In this document: piece by piece, positions 17,695-27,088 of the stretch | Layout of the letters: each line of letters starts with the position of its first letter | Position numbering within the stretch: position 1 is the first letter of the stretch | DNA from: Fodinicola feengrottensis | GTDB lineage: Bacteria; Actinomycetota; Actinomycetes; Mycobacteriales; HKI-0501 | Assembly: GCF_010993775.1 (NCBI RefSeq) | Contig: NZ_WOTO01000012.1 | Span: forward strand, 96,737-160,736 | DNA length: 64,000 bases | Reading direction: 5' to 3' | The notes under the pieces: generated by a model | What the model was told of the DNA's origin: nothing | What the model saw: only the letters and a program-made list of their open reading frames with translations | Database searches by the model: none | Program-made: the position numbers and the translations under genes

Positions 17695-20235
17695 ATGGCA
17701 CGCGGTTTGTTGCGGATCTACCTGGGGGCCGCACCCGGGGTGGGTAAGACGTACGCGATGTTGGGTGAGGCCCAGCGGCGGCTGGAGCGCGGCACCGACG
17801 TGGTGGTTGGTCGGGTTCTGCGAGACGCACGGCCGCAAGCTGACCGAGCAGCGGCTGGCCGGTCTCGAGGTCCTCCCGCGCCGGGACGTGCACTACAAGG
17901 GCGGCACTTTCGCCGAGATGGACGTGGACGCGATCCTGGCCCGGCACCCGCAGGTGGCGATCGTCGACGAGCTCGCGCACACCAACATTCCCGGCATGCG
18001 CAACGAAAAGCGCTGGCAGGATGTCGAAGAGCTGCTGGATGCTGGCATCGAGGTGCTGTCGACGGTCAACGTCCAGCACCTGGAAAGCCTCAACGACGTT
18101 GTCGAACAGATCACCGGCGTACCGCAGCGCGAGACCGTGCCGGACGAGGTGGTACGCCGAGCCGACCAGATCGAGCTGGTCGACATGGACCCCGACGCGC
18201 TGCGTAAACGGATGGCGCACGGGAACATCTACCCGGCCGAGCGGGTGGACGCGGCGCTGTCGAACTACTTCCGGGTTGGCAACCTGACCGCTCTGCGCGA
18301 GCTGGCGCTGCTGTGGGTAGCGGATCGGGTCGACGAGGGCATGAACCGCTACAAGTCGGACCACGAGATCCGGCGGATCTGGGAGGCCCGGGAGCGGATC
18401 GTGGTGGCTCTGACCGGTGGCTCCGAGGGCGAGACGCTGATCCGCCGGGCAGCCAGGATCGCGGCCCGCTCGGCCGGCGGCGAGGTGCTCGCGGTGCACG
18501 TGCTGCGCAGCGACGGGCTGACCGGCGCCTCGCCGGTCAAGCTGCGCCGCCAGCGGGAGCTGGTGGAGGGCGTCGGCGGCAGCTTCCACACGGTGGTCGG
18601 CGACGACGTACCAGCCGCCCTGCTGGACTTCGCCCGTGGCGTGAACGCGACCCAGTTGGTGATGGGTACGAGCCGGCGCTCGCGGGTCGCGAGAGCGTTC
18701 GCCGAGGGCATCGGGGCCGCGGTGATCGCCGATTCCGGCGACATCGACGTACACATGGTCACCCATGCCGAGTCCGGCGGCGCCTGGCGGCGACGGCTGC
18801 CCAGGCTGACTGGCGGGCTGAACTGGCGCCGCCGGGTGGCCGCGCTGCTGCTGGTGGCCGCGATCGGCCTGCCGGCGCTGACGTTGGCGATGCTGGCGAT
18901 TGGCGGTGAGATCAGTACGGCCAGTGTGCTGCTGCTCTACCTGATGCTGGTGGTGCTGGTGGCGATCATCGGCGGGCTCTACCCGGCACTGCTGGCCGCG
19001 GTGGTCGGCGGGCTGATCGTGAACTGGTTCTTCGTACCGCCGCTGGGCACTTTCACTATCTCCGAACGCAACAACGTGGTGGCGCTGCTGGTATATGTCG
19101 CGGTCGCGGTCGCCGTCGCGACGGTGGTGGACCGGTCCGCCCGCCGGGCCACCCAGGCGGCCCGTGGGCGGGCCGAGACGGCCATGCTGGCGTCGCTGTC
19201 CCGGAGCGTACTGGCCGGCAACCGCGGCGTCCCGAGCCTGCTGGAGCAGATCCGGGAGGCCTTCGCGCTCAGCTCGGTGACGATGTTGGAACGCGACCGG
19301 GACGACCGCTCGCAGTGGCAGGTGGCCGGTTTCGCCGGGCCGCGGCCGTGCGAGAAGGGCGCGGACGCGGACGAGGACGTACCGATCACCGACGACATCC
19401 GGCTGCTGATGCGCGGCCACGCGCTGGCCGCCGCCGACCGACGGGTGCTGGTGTCCTTCGCCGAGCAGGCCGCGGTCGCGTTGCAGCGGGCCCGGCTGCT
19501 CCGGCAGGCGGCCGAGGCGGAGCGGCTGGCCGAAGCGAACAAGATGCGCACGGCACTGCTCGCCGCCGTCAGCCATGACCTGCGTACGCCGCTGGCCTCG
19601 ATCAAGGCAGCCATCTCGGGCCTGCGGGCCGAGGACATCCACCTTGACGAGGCCGACACCGCCGAGTTGCTGGCCGCCGTGGACGAGTCCGCCGACCAGC
19701 TGATGGCGCTGGTCGCGAACCTGCTGGACATGAGTCGGCTGCACACCGGCACGGTCGCGCCGATGTCCCAGCCGGTCGGTTACGAGGAGGTGCTCCGGCC
19801 GGCGCTGCGCGGCCTGGAGCCGGCTGAGCTCGCCCGGATCCAGATCGACGTGGCCGACACGCTGCCGCCGGTACTGGCCGATCCCGGACTCCTGGAGCGG
19901 GTCGTCGCGAACGTCGTCTCCAACGCCGTACGACATGCGCCTGCCGGGCCGGTGACAGTGTCCGCGAGCGCCCACCTGGACCAGGTCGAGCTGCGGGTCG
20001 CCGACCGCGGGCCGGGCATCCGCCCTGGTGACCGGGAGCGGGTCTTCGCGCCCTTCCAGCGGCTGGGGGACCGGGACACCGGTACGGGCGTGTGGGTCTC
20101 GGCCTCGCCGTCGCGCGCGGCTTCACCGAGGCGATGGGCGGCACCCTCACCCCGGAGGACACGCCCGGCGGCGGGGTGACGATGGTCATCGCTCTTCCTG
20201 CCTGCTCCCAAAATGTCGATGTCGTCGTACCCTGA
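17695..20235 (+). CDS. kdpD: KdpD-type osmosensitive K+ sensor histidine kinase, orphan; two frameshifts
   Basis: Residues 1-210 are the KdpD N-domain with Walker A GAAPGVGKTYAM (residues 11-22) and DELAHTNIPG; the region just before THGRKLTEQRL is shifted near 17815. A universal-stress-like domain follows (IVVALTGGSEGETLIRRAAR). Next come four close TM helices (VAALLLVAAIGLPALTLAML; LVVLVAIIGGLYPALLAAVV), a GAF-like region and the kinase core with VSHDLRTPLASIKAAISGLR (His near residue 625), NVVSNAVRHAP and ADRGPGI. After a shift near 20085 the G2 box and end (GLGLAVARGFTEAMGG; VTMVIALPA) reach TGA 20233. No kdpE or kdpFABC lies in the window. It sits among TrkA and KimA-like genes, suggesting a potassium role. 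Confidence 0.93.
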
Positions 20236-20249
20236 GGGGATCAGCTGAT

Positions 20250-20660
20250 GTGCGTGGCATCGGCGCCAGCTTGGGACGGGATTGGCGATGGCCGGTCAAG
20301 GGTTTGAAAGGCCTGCTCAGACGGCTGACTGCGCCTGAGGAGGAGCTGGAGGCCGAGGATCTGCAGCGAACCTGCGAGCAGACCGGCGCGACGCCGGTGG
20401 GCAAGTGTTCGCGGGGCAAGCCGGTGACCGTTTCCGGTCGGCTGCGGTCGGTGCAGTATTGTCCGCGCAGCAACCTGCCGACCCTGGAAGCCGAGCTCTT
20501 CGACGGCTCTGGCACGGTGTTGCTGGTCTGGATCGGACGGCGCAGCATCGTCGGCATCGAGCCGGGCCGGGCGGTCCGCGCGACCGGCCGGCTGGCCGTC
20601 CGGGACGAACGCAAGGTGATCTACAACCCCGAGTATGAGCTGGAGCCGGCAAGCAAGTGA
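20250..20660 (+). CDS. OB-fold nucleic-acid-binding protein
   Basis: Intact, 136 residues. The N-terminal helix GLKGLLRRLTAPEEELEAED is followed by a five-strand OB-fold: VTVSGRLRSVQYCPRSNLPT, LEAELFDGSGTVLLVWIGRR, IVGIEPGRAVRATGRLAVRD. It matches the small OB-fold protein that precedes DUF3159 in actinobacteria (Rv2694c, from memory). GTG 20250 follows GAGGGG by ten bases. The stop overlaps the DUF3159 GTG start. The ligand is unknown; RecG/AspS-like wedge OB-folds bind single strands, which is only an analogy. Confidence 0.88.
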   Translation: MRGIGASLGRDWRWPVKGLKGLLRRLTAPEEELEAEDLQRTCEQTGATPVGKCSRGKPVTVSGRLRSVQYCPRSNLPTLEAELFDGSGTVLLVWIGRRSIVGIEPGRAVRATGRLAVRDERKVIYNPEYELEPASK

Positions 20661-21412
20661 CCCCAGGCGAGTCGCGGCTGGAGAAGCCCACCGAGTCCGA
20701 AGCTGTCCCGGCCACGGACGAGTCCGGCGGCAAGCCGAACTTGGACGACATCTCCATCAAGGAGTATTTCAGCACCGGGGAGTTCCGTCGCGAGGTCGCC
20801 CGCCAGGTCGGCGGCTGGACGGGGATCGCCGAGAGCGCGATCCCGGTCATCGTTTTCGTGGCTGTCAACACCTTCACCTCGCTCTACCCGGCGCTGATTG
20901 CCGCGGTCGCGTCGTCGCTGGTGATCGGCGCCTTCCGGCTGATCCGCAAGCAGTCTCCCCGGCAGGCCATCAACGGACTGTTCGGTATCGCGGTCGCGGC
21001 CATCTACGCGGCGAAGACCGGCAAGGCGGTGGACTTCTATCTGCCCGGCATCCTGATCAGCTACGCGTACGCGGTGGTTATCGCCGGCTCGCTGCTCTTC
21101 CGCCGGCCGCTGGTCGGCGCCGTGTGGGCGTTCTTCGGCAATATCGGCACCGAATGGCGTAAGGAACGCCGGCTCTTCCGGATGTTCTCGTGGCTGACGG
21201 TCCTGTGGGCAGTGGTGTGGATCGCCAAGGTCACCGTCCAGGCCTGGATGTATCTGGCCGGTTTCTCGGCCACCGAGCTCGGGATCGCCCGCATCATCCT
21301 CCTCGGCACCCCACCGATCGTGCTCCTGATCGCCGTCACCGCCTGGTGCGTCCAACGCTCCAACGCCCGCCAAACCGTCACGTCCGACCCCGACCAGGAT
21401 CCCGCCAGCTAG
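20657..21412 (+). CDS. DUF3159 membrane protein
   Basis: Intact, 251 residues. An acidic N-terminus (to about residue 55) precedes VGGWTGIAESAIPVIVFVAV and five to six TM helices, including LYPALIAAVASSLVIGAFRL, PGILISYAYAVVIAGSLLFR, MFSWLTVLWAVVWIAKVTVQ and ARIILLGTPPIVLLIAVTAW. The motif GLFGIAVAAIYAAKTGKAVD between helices is typical of DUF3159. It is fixed next to the TrkA pair and APC permease in actinobacteria, so a role in cation homeostasis is a reasonable inference, but no activity is established to my knowledge. Confidence 0.9.
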   Translation: MTPGESRLEKPTESEAVPATDESGGKPNLDDISIKEYFSTGEFRREVARQVGGWTGIAESAIPVIVFVAVNTFTSLYPALIAAVASSLVIGAFRLIRKQSPRQAINGLFGIAVAAIYAAKTGKAVDFYLPGILISYAYAVVIAGSLLFRRPLVGAVWAFFGNIGTEWRKERRLFRMFSWLTVLWAVVWIAKVTVQAWMYLAGFSATELGIARIILLGTPPIVLLIAVTAWCVQRSNARQTVTSDPDQDPAS

Positions 21413-21445
21413 CCGTCCCTAACGGCCGAACTTCCACATCAGCGC

Positions 21446-21615
21446 GGCCACCTTCGACGGCACCAACCCCGTGCACCTAACCCCGTGCGGGACCGTAACT
21501 TTTTACTATCAAGTTGGCCACCTTCGTTGGTCCCAGCCCCGTGCACCTAACCCCGTGCGGGACCGTCACCTTCACTGTCAAGTTGGCCACCTTCGACGGG
21601 TCCCAGCCCCGTTCG
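21446..21615. repeat. Imperfect tandem repeat, unit about 70 bp, 2.3 copies
   Basis: Copies begin with GGCCACCTTCG at 21446, 21516 and 21585. Each unit carries CCCCGTGCACCTAACCCCGT and GCGGGACCGT, then A/T-richer sequence ending TCAAGTT. The third copy breaks off after CCCAGCCCCGTTCGG. It lies just after the DUF3159 stop and is not coding. Confidence 0.8.
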
Positions 21616-21619
21616 GCGC

Positions 21620-21703
21620 ATCGGCCGTCAGGCCGATTGTCGCCCCTCCGGCAGGGGCGTCGGTCTTAGGACCCTGCGGGTTTTGCAGGGTCCTAAGACC
21701 GAC
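21620..21703. repeat. Three consecutive hairpins
   Basis: ATCGGCC-GTCA-GGCCGAT (21620-21637), CGCCCCT-CCGGC-AGGGGCG (21641-21659) and a 19-bp perfect stem GTCGGTCTTAGGACCCTGC with a GGGTTTT loop (21659-21703) stand side by side. The last could act as a terminator for the DUF3159 operon. The series looks like a structured repeat element rather than a single terminator. Confidence 0.7.
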
Positions 21704-21769
21704 TCTCGTAGCCGTAGTCGACGGCGCCCGCGCCGAAGGCGCCAGAAATATCGGGGGCCATCGGCAGTA

Positions 21770-21830
21770 GGCACGGGAAAACCCCACCCCGACACTGCCC
21801 TTTGGTGTCGGGGTGGGGTTTCCCCGTGCC
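21770..21830. repeat. 26-bp stem hairpin
   Basis: GGCACGGGAAAACCCCACCC (continuing GACAC) pairs with a right arm at 21805-21830 with one mismatch around a nine-base loop (TGCCCTTTG). It lies midway between the convergent DUF3159 and trkA genes and may terminate transcription from both sides. Confidence 0.75.
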
Positions 21831-21865
21831 TGGTAGTCCGGGGCATCCACACCCTCGTGTACACC

Positions 21866-21934
21866 GCTTTTGACTAGCGCGCTTGTCCCGCGACAGGCAC
21901 TGCTTTTGACTAATGCACTTGTCCGGCAATAGCC
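21866..21934. repeat. 36-bp direct repeat, two copies
   Basis: GCTTTTGACTAGCGCGCTTG at 21866 and GCTTTTGACTAATGCACTTG at 21902 begin successive units that continue TCCCGCGACAG and TCCGGCAATAG. The unit is A/T-richer than its surroundings. No function assigned. Confidence 0.6.
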
Positions 21935-22006
21935 GCCCGTCAACCAGCCCAAACGTCGACCGCGCCGGTCAGTCGCCCAACAGTCATCGGTACGAGCGAG
22001 ACGCTG

Positions 22007-22032
22007 GCTCAAGGGTCCGCGGGCCCTTGAGC
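22007..22032. repeat. Hairpin GCTCAAGGG / CCCTTGAGC
   Basis: A nine-base perfect stem around TCCGCGGG. The arm motif CTCAAGGG recurs at 22071 and, as CTCAAGAG, near 22121, before the trkA stop at 22217. It is part of the same repeat-laden spacer. Confidence 0.55.
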
Positions 22033-22216
22033 GGGACCGGATTCGACGACGTGGCTTGCGGGGCCGTTGCCTCAAGGGCCACTCACTACCCCGCAGTCCG
22101 TCTCGTTGACCAGGGCCTACCTCAAGAGCCGGCGGTCGCCAAGTGTGTCATCGCTCGTACCATCCGCCTCAAAGTGCCCCGTGCCAGGCAACTCAAACGC
22201 AGCATGCGAAGGTTGG

Positions 22217-22887
22217 TCAGACTTTGAAGTCGCCGGCGACGACCTGCTGGAGCTCCTCCTCGTGGTCCGTCGTGCACAGGAAGACCAGCTCGTCGCCGCC
22301 CTCCAGTGGGTCGTCGCCGGTGGGGACGATGACCCGCCCGCCGCGCAGGATCGCGACCAGCGCGGTGTCGACCGGCAGCGGCGTGTCGCGCAGCGGGCGG
22401 CCGACCAGCTGGGAGTCTTTGGCGAGGGTGATCTCGACGAGGTTGGCCTGGCCGCGGCGAAAGGTCATCAGCCGGACGAGCTCGCCGACGGTGACGGCTT
22501 CCTCGACGAGGGCGGCCATCAGGCGGGGCTTGCTGACCGGTACGTCGACGCCCCACTGCTCGGTGAAGAGCCACTCGTTCTCGGCCCGGTTGACCCTCGC
22601 GACCGTACGTTCGACCGCGAACTCGGTCTTGGCCAGCAGCGACACCACCAGGTTGACCTTGTCGTCGCCGGTGGCCGCGACCATCACGTCGCAGCTGGCG
22701 ATGCCGGCCTCCTCCAGGCTGGCCAGCTCGCAGGCGTCCGCGAGCAGCCAGTCGGCCTTGGGCACCAGCTTGGACTTGAGGGCCGCCGAGTCGCGTTCGA
22801 TGAGCATCACACACTGTGGCCGTGCTCGATCAGCTCGCGCGCGATCGAGCGCCCGACGTTGCCGGCCCCGGCAATGGCGACTCGCAT
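22217..22887 (-). CDS. trkA: TrkA-family K+ uptake regulatory protein (first of pair), frameshift at residue 27
   Basis: The N-terminus MRVAIAGAGNVGRSIARELI (Rossmann GAGNVG) runs to GHSV, where two extra bases (GTGTG near 22808) break the frame. It resumes with MLIERDSAALKSKLVPKADW, then VMVAATGDDKVNLVVSLLAK, ARVNRAENEWLF and a C-terminal RCK_C domain (LVEITLAKDSQLVGRPLRDT; AILRGGRVIVPTGDDPLEGG). It binds NAD(H) and a second ligand and gates K+ transport. It corresponds to CeoC/CeoB in mycobacteria. Its start overlaps the stop of the next TrkA, so both are translated together. Confidence 0.9.
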
Positions 22888-23552
22888 CAGTCCCGCTCCT
22901 CCGGTGCCGCCGCCGCGGTCGTGGTGACGCGGTCGACGATGTCGTCAGTGACCATCATGAACACCTGGTCGCCGTCCTGGAAGACGGTCGTCGGCGTCGG
23001 CAACATGCCCAGCCCAAAGCGCCAGAGGTAGGCCACCCGGGCACCGGTCTCGGCCTCCAGTTGCTTGACCTTGTGCGCCACCCAGCCGCGGTGCAGGACC
23101 ACCTCGGCCAGCACCACCACCCCGGTCGGCTCCCGCCACACCTCGGCGGTGCCGTCCGGGTCCAGGGCGCGCAGCATCCGGTCCGACGTCCACCGGACGG
23201 TGGCCACCGTCGGGATGCCGAGGCGCTCGTACACGGCGGCGCGCTTGGGGTCGTAGATCCGCGCCACCACGGTCTGTACGCCGAAGGTCTCGCGGGCCAC
23301 CCGGGCCGAGATGATGTTGGAGTTGTCACCGCTGGAGACCGCCGCGAACGCGTCGGCGCGCTCGATCCCGGCTTCCAGCAGGGTCTCCTGTTCGAATCCG
23401 GTGCCGGCCACGGTCTGCCCGGCGAACTCCGGCTTGAGCCGGCGGAACGCGTCCGGGTTCTGATCGATCACCGACACGGAGTGACCGCGGGCCTCCAGCC
23501 CGTGTGCGAGGGTGGAGCCGACCCGGCCGCACCCCATGATCACGATGTGCAA
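22887..23552 (-). CDS. trkA: TrkA-family K+ uptake regulatory protein (second of pair)
   Basis: Intact, 221 residues. MHIVIMGCGRVGSTLAHGLE is the dinucleotide-binding glycine motif, with IDQNPDAF binding the ribose and TLLEAGIERADAFAAVSSGD completing RCK_N. The C-terminal part (WREPTGVVVLAEVVLHRGWV; DGDQVFMMVTDDI) is an RCK_C-like domain. TrkA proteins form rings that couple nucleotide state to a K+ pore; no TrkH/KtrB pore is seen in the window, while the divergent neighbour is a KimA-like permease. It is the first gene of the two-gene trkA operon, start at ATG 23552. Confidence 0.93.
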   Translation of the reverse strand: MHIVIMGCGRVGSTLAHGLEARGHSVSVIDQNPDAFRRLKPEFAGQTVAGTGFEQETLLEAGIERADAFAAVSSGDNSNIISARVARETFGVQTVVARIYDPKRAAVYERLGIPTVATVRWTSDRMLRALDPDGTAEVWREPTGVVVLAEVVLHRGWVAHKVKQLEAETGARVAYLWRFGLGMLPTPTTVFQDGDQVFMMVTDDIVDRVTTTAAAAPEERD

Positions 23553-23710
23553 CGCGCGCCTCTCCGGATGGACGATGTGAGCCGGCCGACAACTTCTGCT
23601 TACCTGTGCGGAACGTAGAGGCCCACCTTCCCAGTTCCCGCTATCGGCAGACGCTACACGTCGGGGGTGCCGTGCCTGGGAACCGGACGTGGCTGCCGTA
23701 CCCTCGTCGC

Positions 23711-25766
23711 GTGTCCCAACCGACGTCGCTGGTCAAACGTTTGCTGCTGGGGCGACCGTTCCGCAGTGACAGGCTCTCCGAGACCCTGTTGCCGAAACGG
23801 ATCGCGCTGCCAGTGTTCGCCTCCGACGCGATGTCGTCGGTGGCGTACGCGCCAGGAGAGATCCTGGCCACCCTGTCCACCGCTGGCCTCGCCACGTACG
23901 CCCTGTCGCCGTGGGTCGGCGTCGCGGTCGTCGTGGTGCTGCTCACCGTGGTCGCCTCGTACCGGCAGAACGTGCACGCCTATCCGAGCGGCGGTGGCGA
24001 CTACGAGGTAGCGACCACCAACCTCGGCGACCGGTACGGCCTGGTGGTCGCCAGCGCCCTGATGGTCGACTACGTGCTCACGGTCGCCGTCTCGGTCGCG
24101 TCCGGCATCCAGAACATCGCCTCCGCGCTGCCTTTCCTGCAGGGCCGGGAAGTCATCACGTCGGTGGTGGTGGTCGTGCTGCTGACTGCGATGAACCTGC
24201 GCGGCCTGCGCGAGTCCGGCATCGCTTTCGCCATCCCCACCTACGCCTTCATGGTGGCGATCCTGGGCATGGTGCTTTTCGGGCTCTTCCGGATTTTCGC
24301 GCTGGGCGACCACGTCCAGACCGCGAGCGCCAACTTCAAGCTGGTCGGCTCCCAGTCCTTCATCGGGATCGCGTTCGTTTTTTTCCTGCTGCTCAGGAGT
24401 TTCTCGTCCGGCTGTGCGGCGCTGACCGGTGTCGAGGCGATCAGCAACGGCGTGCCGGCCTTTCAGAAACCCAAGAGCAAGAACGCGGCGACCACTCTGC
24501 TGATGCTGGGTCTGCTGGCGGTGGCGATGATGCTGGGTACGCTCGCGTTGGCGCAGCTGACCGGCCTCAAGTATGTCGACCACGTCAGTCAGCTGCTCGG
24601 CGCGCCAGCCGGCTACGTGCAGAAGACCGTGATGGCGCAGCTTGCGGAAGCGGTGTTTTCCGGTTTCCCGGTGGGTTTCTACATCGTGACCGCGGTGACG
24701 GCGTTGATCCTCGTACTCGCCGCGAACACCGCTTTCAACGGTTTTCCGGTGCTCGGCTCGATTCTCGCCCAGGACCGTTACCTGCCACGGGCAGCAGCTG
24801 CATACCCGCGGCGACCGGCTGGCCTTCAGCAACGGCATCCTTTTCCTCGCGGTCTTCGCGATCGTGCTGCTGGTGGCCTTCAAAGCTGATCCGAGCGCAT
24901 TGATTCACCTCTACATCGTCGGAGTTTTTGTGTCGTTCACGCTCAGCCAGATGGGCATGGTGCGGCACTGGACACGGCATCTGAAAACCGAGCGGGACAA
25001 GGCGGTACGCCGCCGGATGTACCGGTCGCGGGTGATCAACTCCTTCGGTTTCCTGATGACCGGCTCGGTGCTGGTCGTTGTCCTGATCACCAAGTTCGGT
25101 GAGGGTGCGTGGATCGCGATCGCCGCGATGGTGGTGATTTACGTGCTGATGCTGGGCATCCGCCGGCATTACGACTCGGTGGCGCGGGAACTCGCGGCCG
25201 AGGAGCAACGGCCGGTGCTGCCGTCCCGCAACCACGCGATCGTGCTGCTTTCCAAGCTGCACCAACCGTCCGTACGGGCACTGGCTTACGCGCGCGCCAC
25301 CCGGCCGGACACGCTGAACGCGGTCACCGTGAATGTCGACGACGCCGACACTCGTGCTTTGCAGGCGGAATGGGAAAAACGCGATATCCCGATCCCGCTG
25401 GTCGTGGTCGACTCGCCGTACCGCGAGATCACCCAGCCGATTTTGCAGTATGTGAAGGGAATTCGCCGGGAGTCGCCGCGAGACGTGATCACCGTGTTCA
25501 TTCCGGAGTACGTGGTCGGTCACTGGTGGGAGAACCTGCTCCACAACCAGAGCGCGCTGCGCCTGAAAGGTCGGCTGCTGTTCGAGCCGGGCATCATGGT
25601 CACCAGCGTGCCGTGGCAGCTGCATTCGTCCGAGCGGGCCAACCTGGACCGCCGGGACCGGATCGTGGCCGGCGTCCGGCGCGGGCTGGTGACCGGCCCA
25701 GCCGGCGGTCGGCCGAAAGCGGACAAGGCCGGCTCCGGCCAGAAATCGGACGAGAGCGGTCAATGA
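23711..25766 (+). CDS. APC-superfamily permease, KimA-like potassium importer; one frameshift
   Basis: The start VSQPTSLVKRLLLGRPFRSD then KRIALPVFASDAMSSVAYAP closely resembles the N-terminus of Bacillus KimA (APC-type H+/K+ symporter) from memory. Eleven to twelve TM helices follow, with TM1 signature SDAMSSVAYAPGEILATLS and TM3 YPSGGGDYEVATTNLG. A shift near 24795 moves the reading from ILAQDRYLPR to RGDRLAFSNGILFLAVFAIV. The last 200 residues are a cytosolic domain (RNHAIVLLSKLHQPSVRALA), as in KimA, where it binds c-di-AMP. About 685 residues. It is divergent from the trkA pair and overlaps the TRAM methyltransferase start. The potassium role is inferred from homology and context. Confidence 0.85.
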
Positions 25767-27062
25767 CGGCGACAAAAGCACTTCCGGTCGGTACCACGAT
25801 GGAGCTGGACGTCGGCCCGATCGCGCATGGCGGCCACTGCGTGGCCAGGCACGACGGCCGGGTCATTTTCGTCCGGCACAGCCTGCCGGGAGAGCGCGTA
25901 CGGGCCCGGATCACGTCCGACAATGGCAAGGCGTTCGCGCTGGCGGAGGCCGTCGAGATCCTCACGCCGTCGCCCGACCGGGTGCGGCCACCCTGCCGGG
26001 TTCTCCGGCGGCGGCGGCTGCGGCGGCTGCGACTGGCAGCATGCCGAGCCGGCCGCGGTCCGGCGTGGCAAAGCGACCGTCGTACGCGAACAGCTGCTTC
26101 GACTTGGCGGTCTTTCGATCGGGCAGCTGGACAAACTCGGCCTGACCGAGGACGCGTCGGCCGAGGCACTGCCCGGTGGGCCGCTGGGCTGGCGGACCCG
26201 GATGCGCTACGCCGTCGACGATGAGGGCCGCGCTGGTTTTCATCCGCACCGCTCCGGCAAGGTGCTGCCGATTGATGACTGCCTGCCTGATCGCCACCGA
26301 CGCGGTCCGCGCCATCGACGTGCTCGGCCGGACGCACCCGGGCCTGGCCGGCGTCGACGTGGTCGCCTCGTCGGCCGGCGACCGGGCGGTGGTCGTACGA
26401 CCGCACGCGAAGGTACGCGCGGACCCGGCGAGATGGCCGGAAGAAGTCGCCGTACTCGACGGCGGCGCTCACCCGGCTGCCTCCCGGCGGGGCCATAATC
26501 GCGTACGCGAGGACGCCGCCGGGCGCCGCTGGTTGGTGCACGCCGACGGCTTCTGGCAGGTCCACCCGGCCGCTGCGACCGCACTGTCGGACGCGGTCAT
26601 CGCCGAGGTCGACCCGCGGCCGGGCCAGACCGCGCTCGATCTTTACTGCGGTGTCGGTCTTTTCGCTGGCGCGCTGGGTGTCCAGGTCGGCCGGTACGGA
26701 AAGGTCTTCGCCGTCGAGTCGGACCGGCCAGCGGCCGACAACGCTCGGCGCAATTTGCGCGACGTACCAGCCGTTGTGGTGTCGACCGGCGGTGTTTGGG
26801 GTGGTTGCGTAAAAACAAGATCGACAAGCTGGACGCGGTGGTGCTTGACCCGCCCCGTACCGGCGCTGGCGCCACGGTCTGCCGACAGCTCACCGCGCTG
26901 AATCCGCCGGTTATCTGTTACGTGGCCTGCGATCCGGCCGCGCTGGCCCGCGATACCCGGGTTCTTGCCGGCAACGGCTACGAACTAACCTCGCTGCGAG
27001 TTTTTGACGCGTTCCCGATGACCCATCACATCGAATGCGTGGCTGCGTTTCGACCCAGCTAG
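25763..27062 (+). CDS. TRAM-domain 23S rRNA/tRNA (uracil-5-)-methyltransferase-like (RlmD/TrmA family), three frameshifts
   Basis: The N-terminal TRAM domain (GTTMELDVGPIAHGGHCVAR; VIFVRHSLPGERVRARIT) is followed by a shift near 25995 into a cysteine cluster (GGGGCGGCDWQHAEPA) like the [4Fe-4S] site of RlmD. Another shift near 26280 leads to HADGFWQVHPAAATALSDAV and the SAM site ALDLYCGVGLFAGALG. After a third shift near 26795 come VVLDPPRTGAG and the catalytic YVACDPAALARDTRVLAG, with cysteine attacking C6 of uracil. It ends with DAFPMTHHIECVAAF. It overlaps the KimA-like stop (ATGA). Mycobacteria have a TRAM protein in the same place (Rv2689c, from memory). Confidence 0.88.
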
Positions 27063-27088
27063 CGCAAGGCTCCGCAGGGTGAGCTGAC

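Noticed and set aside
16952..19975. A 1007-residue open frame on the minus strand
   Set aside because: It is the antisense shadow of DUF3710 and kdpD, rich in Arg/His/Gln/Gly with no domain, caused by high GC at third positions.
23553..23710. c-di-AMP (ydaO-type) riboswitch upstream of the KimA-like gene
   Set aside because: The 158-bp spacer is plausible by analogy, but I see none of the conserved ydaO helices.
23654..24883. A 409-residue minus-strand frame opposite the KimA-like permease
   Set aside because: It is His/Gln/Arg-rich, typical of the complement of membrane-protein codons.
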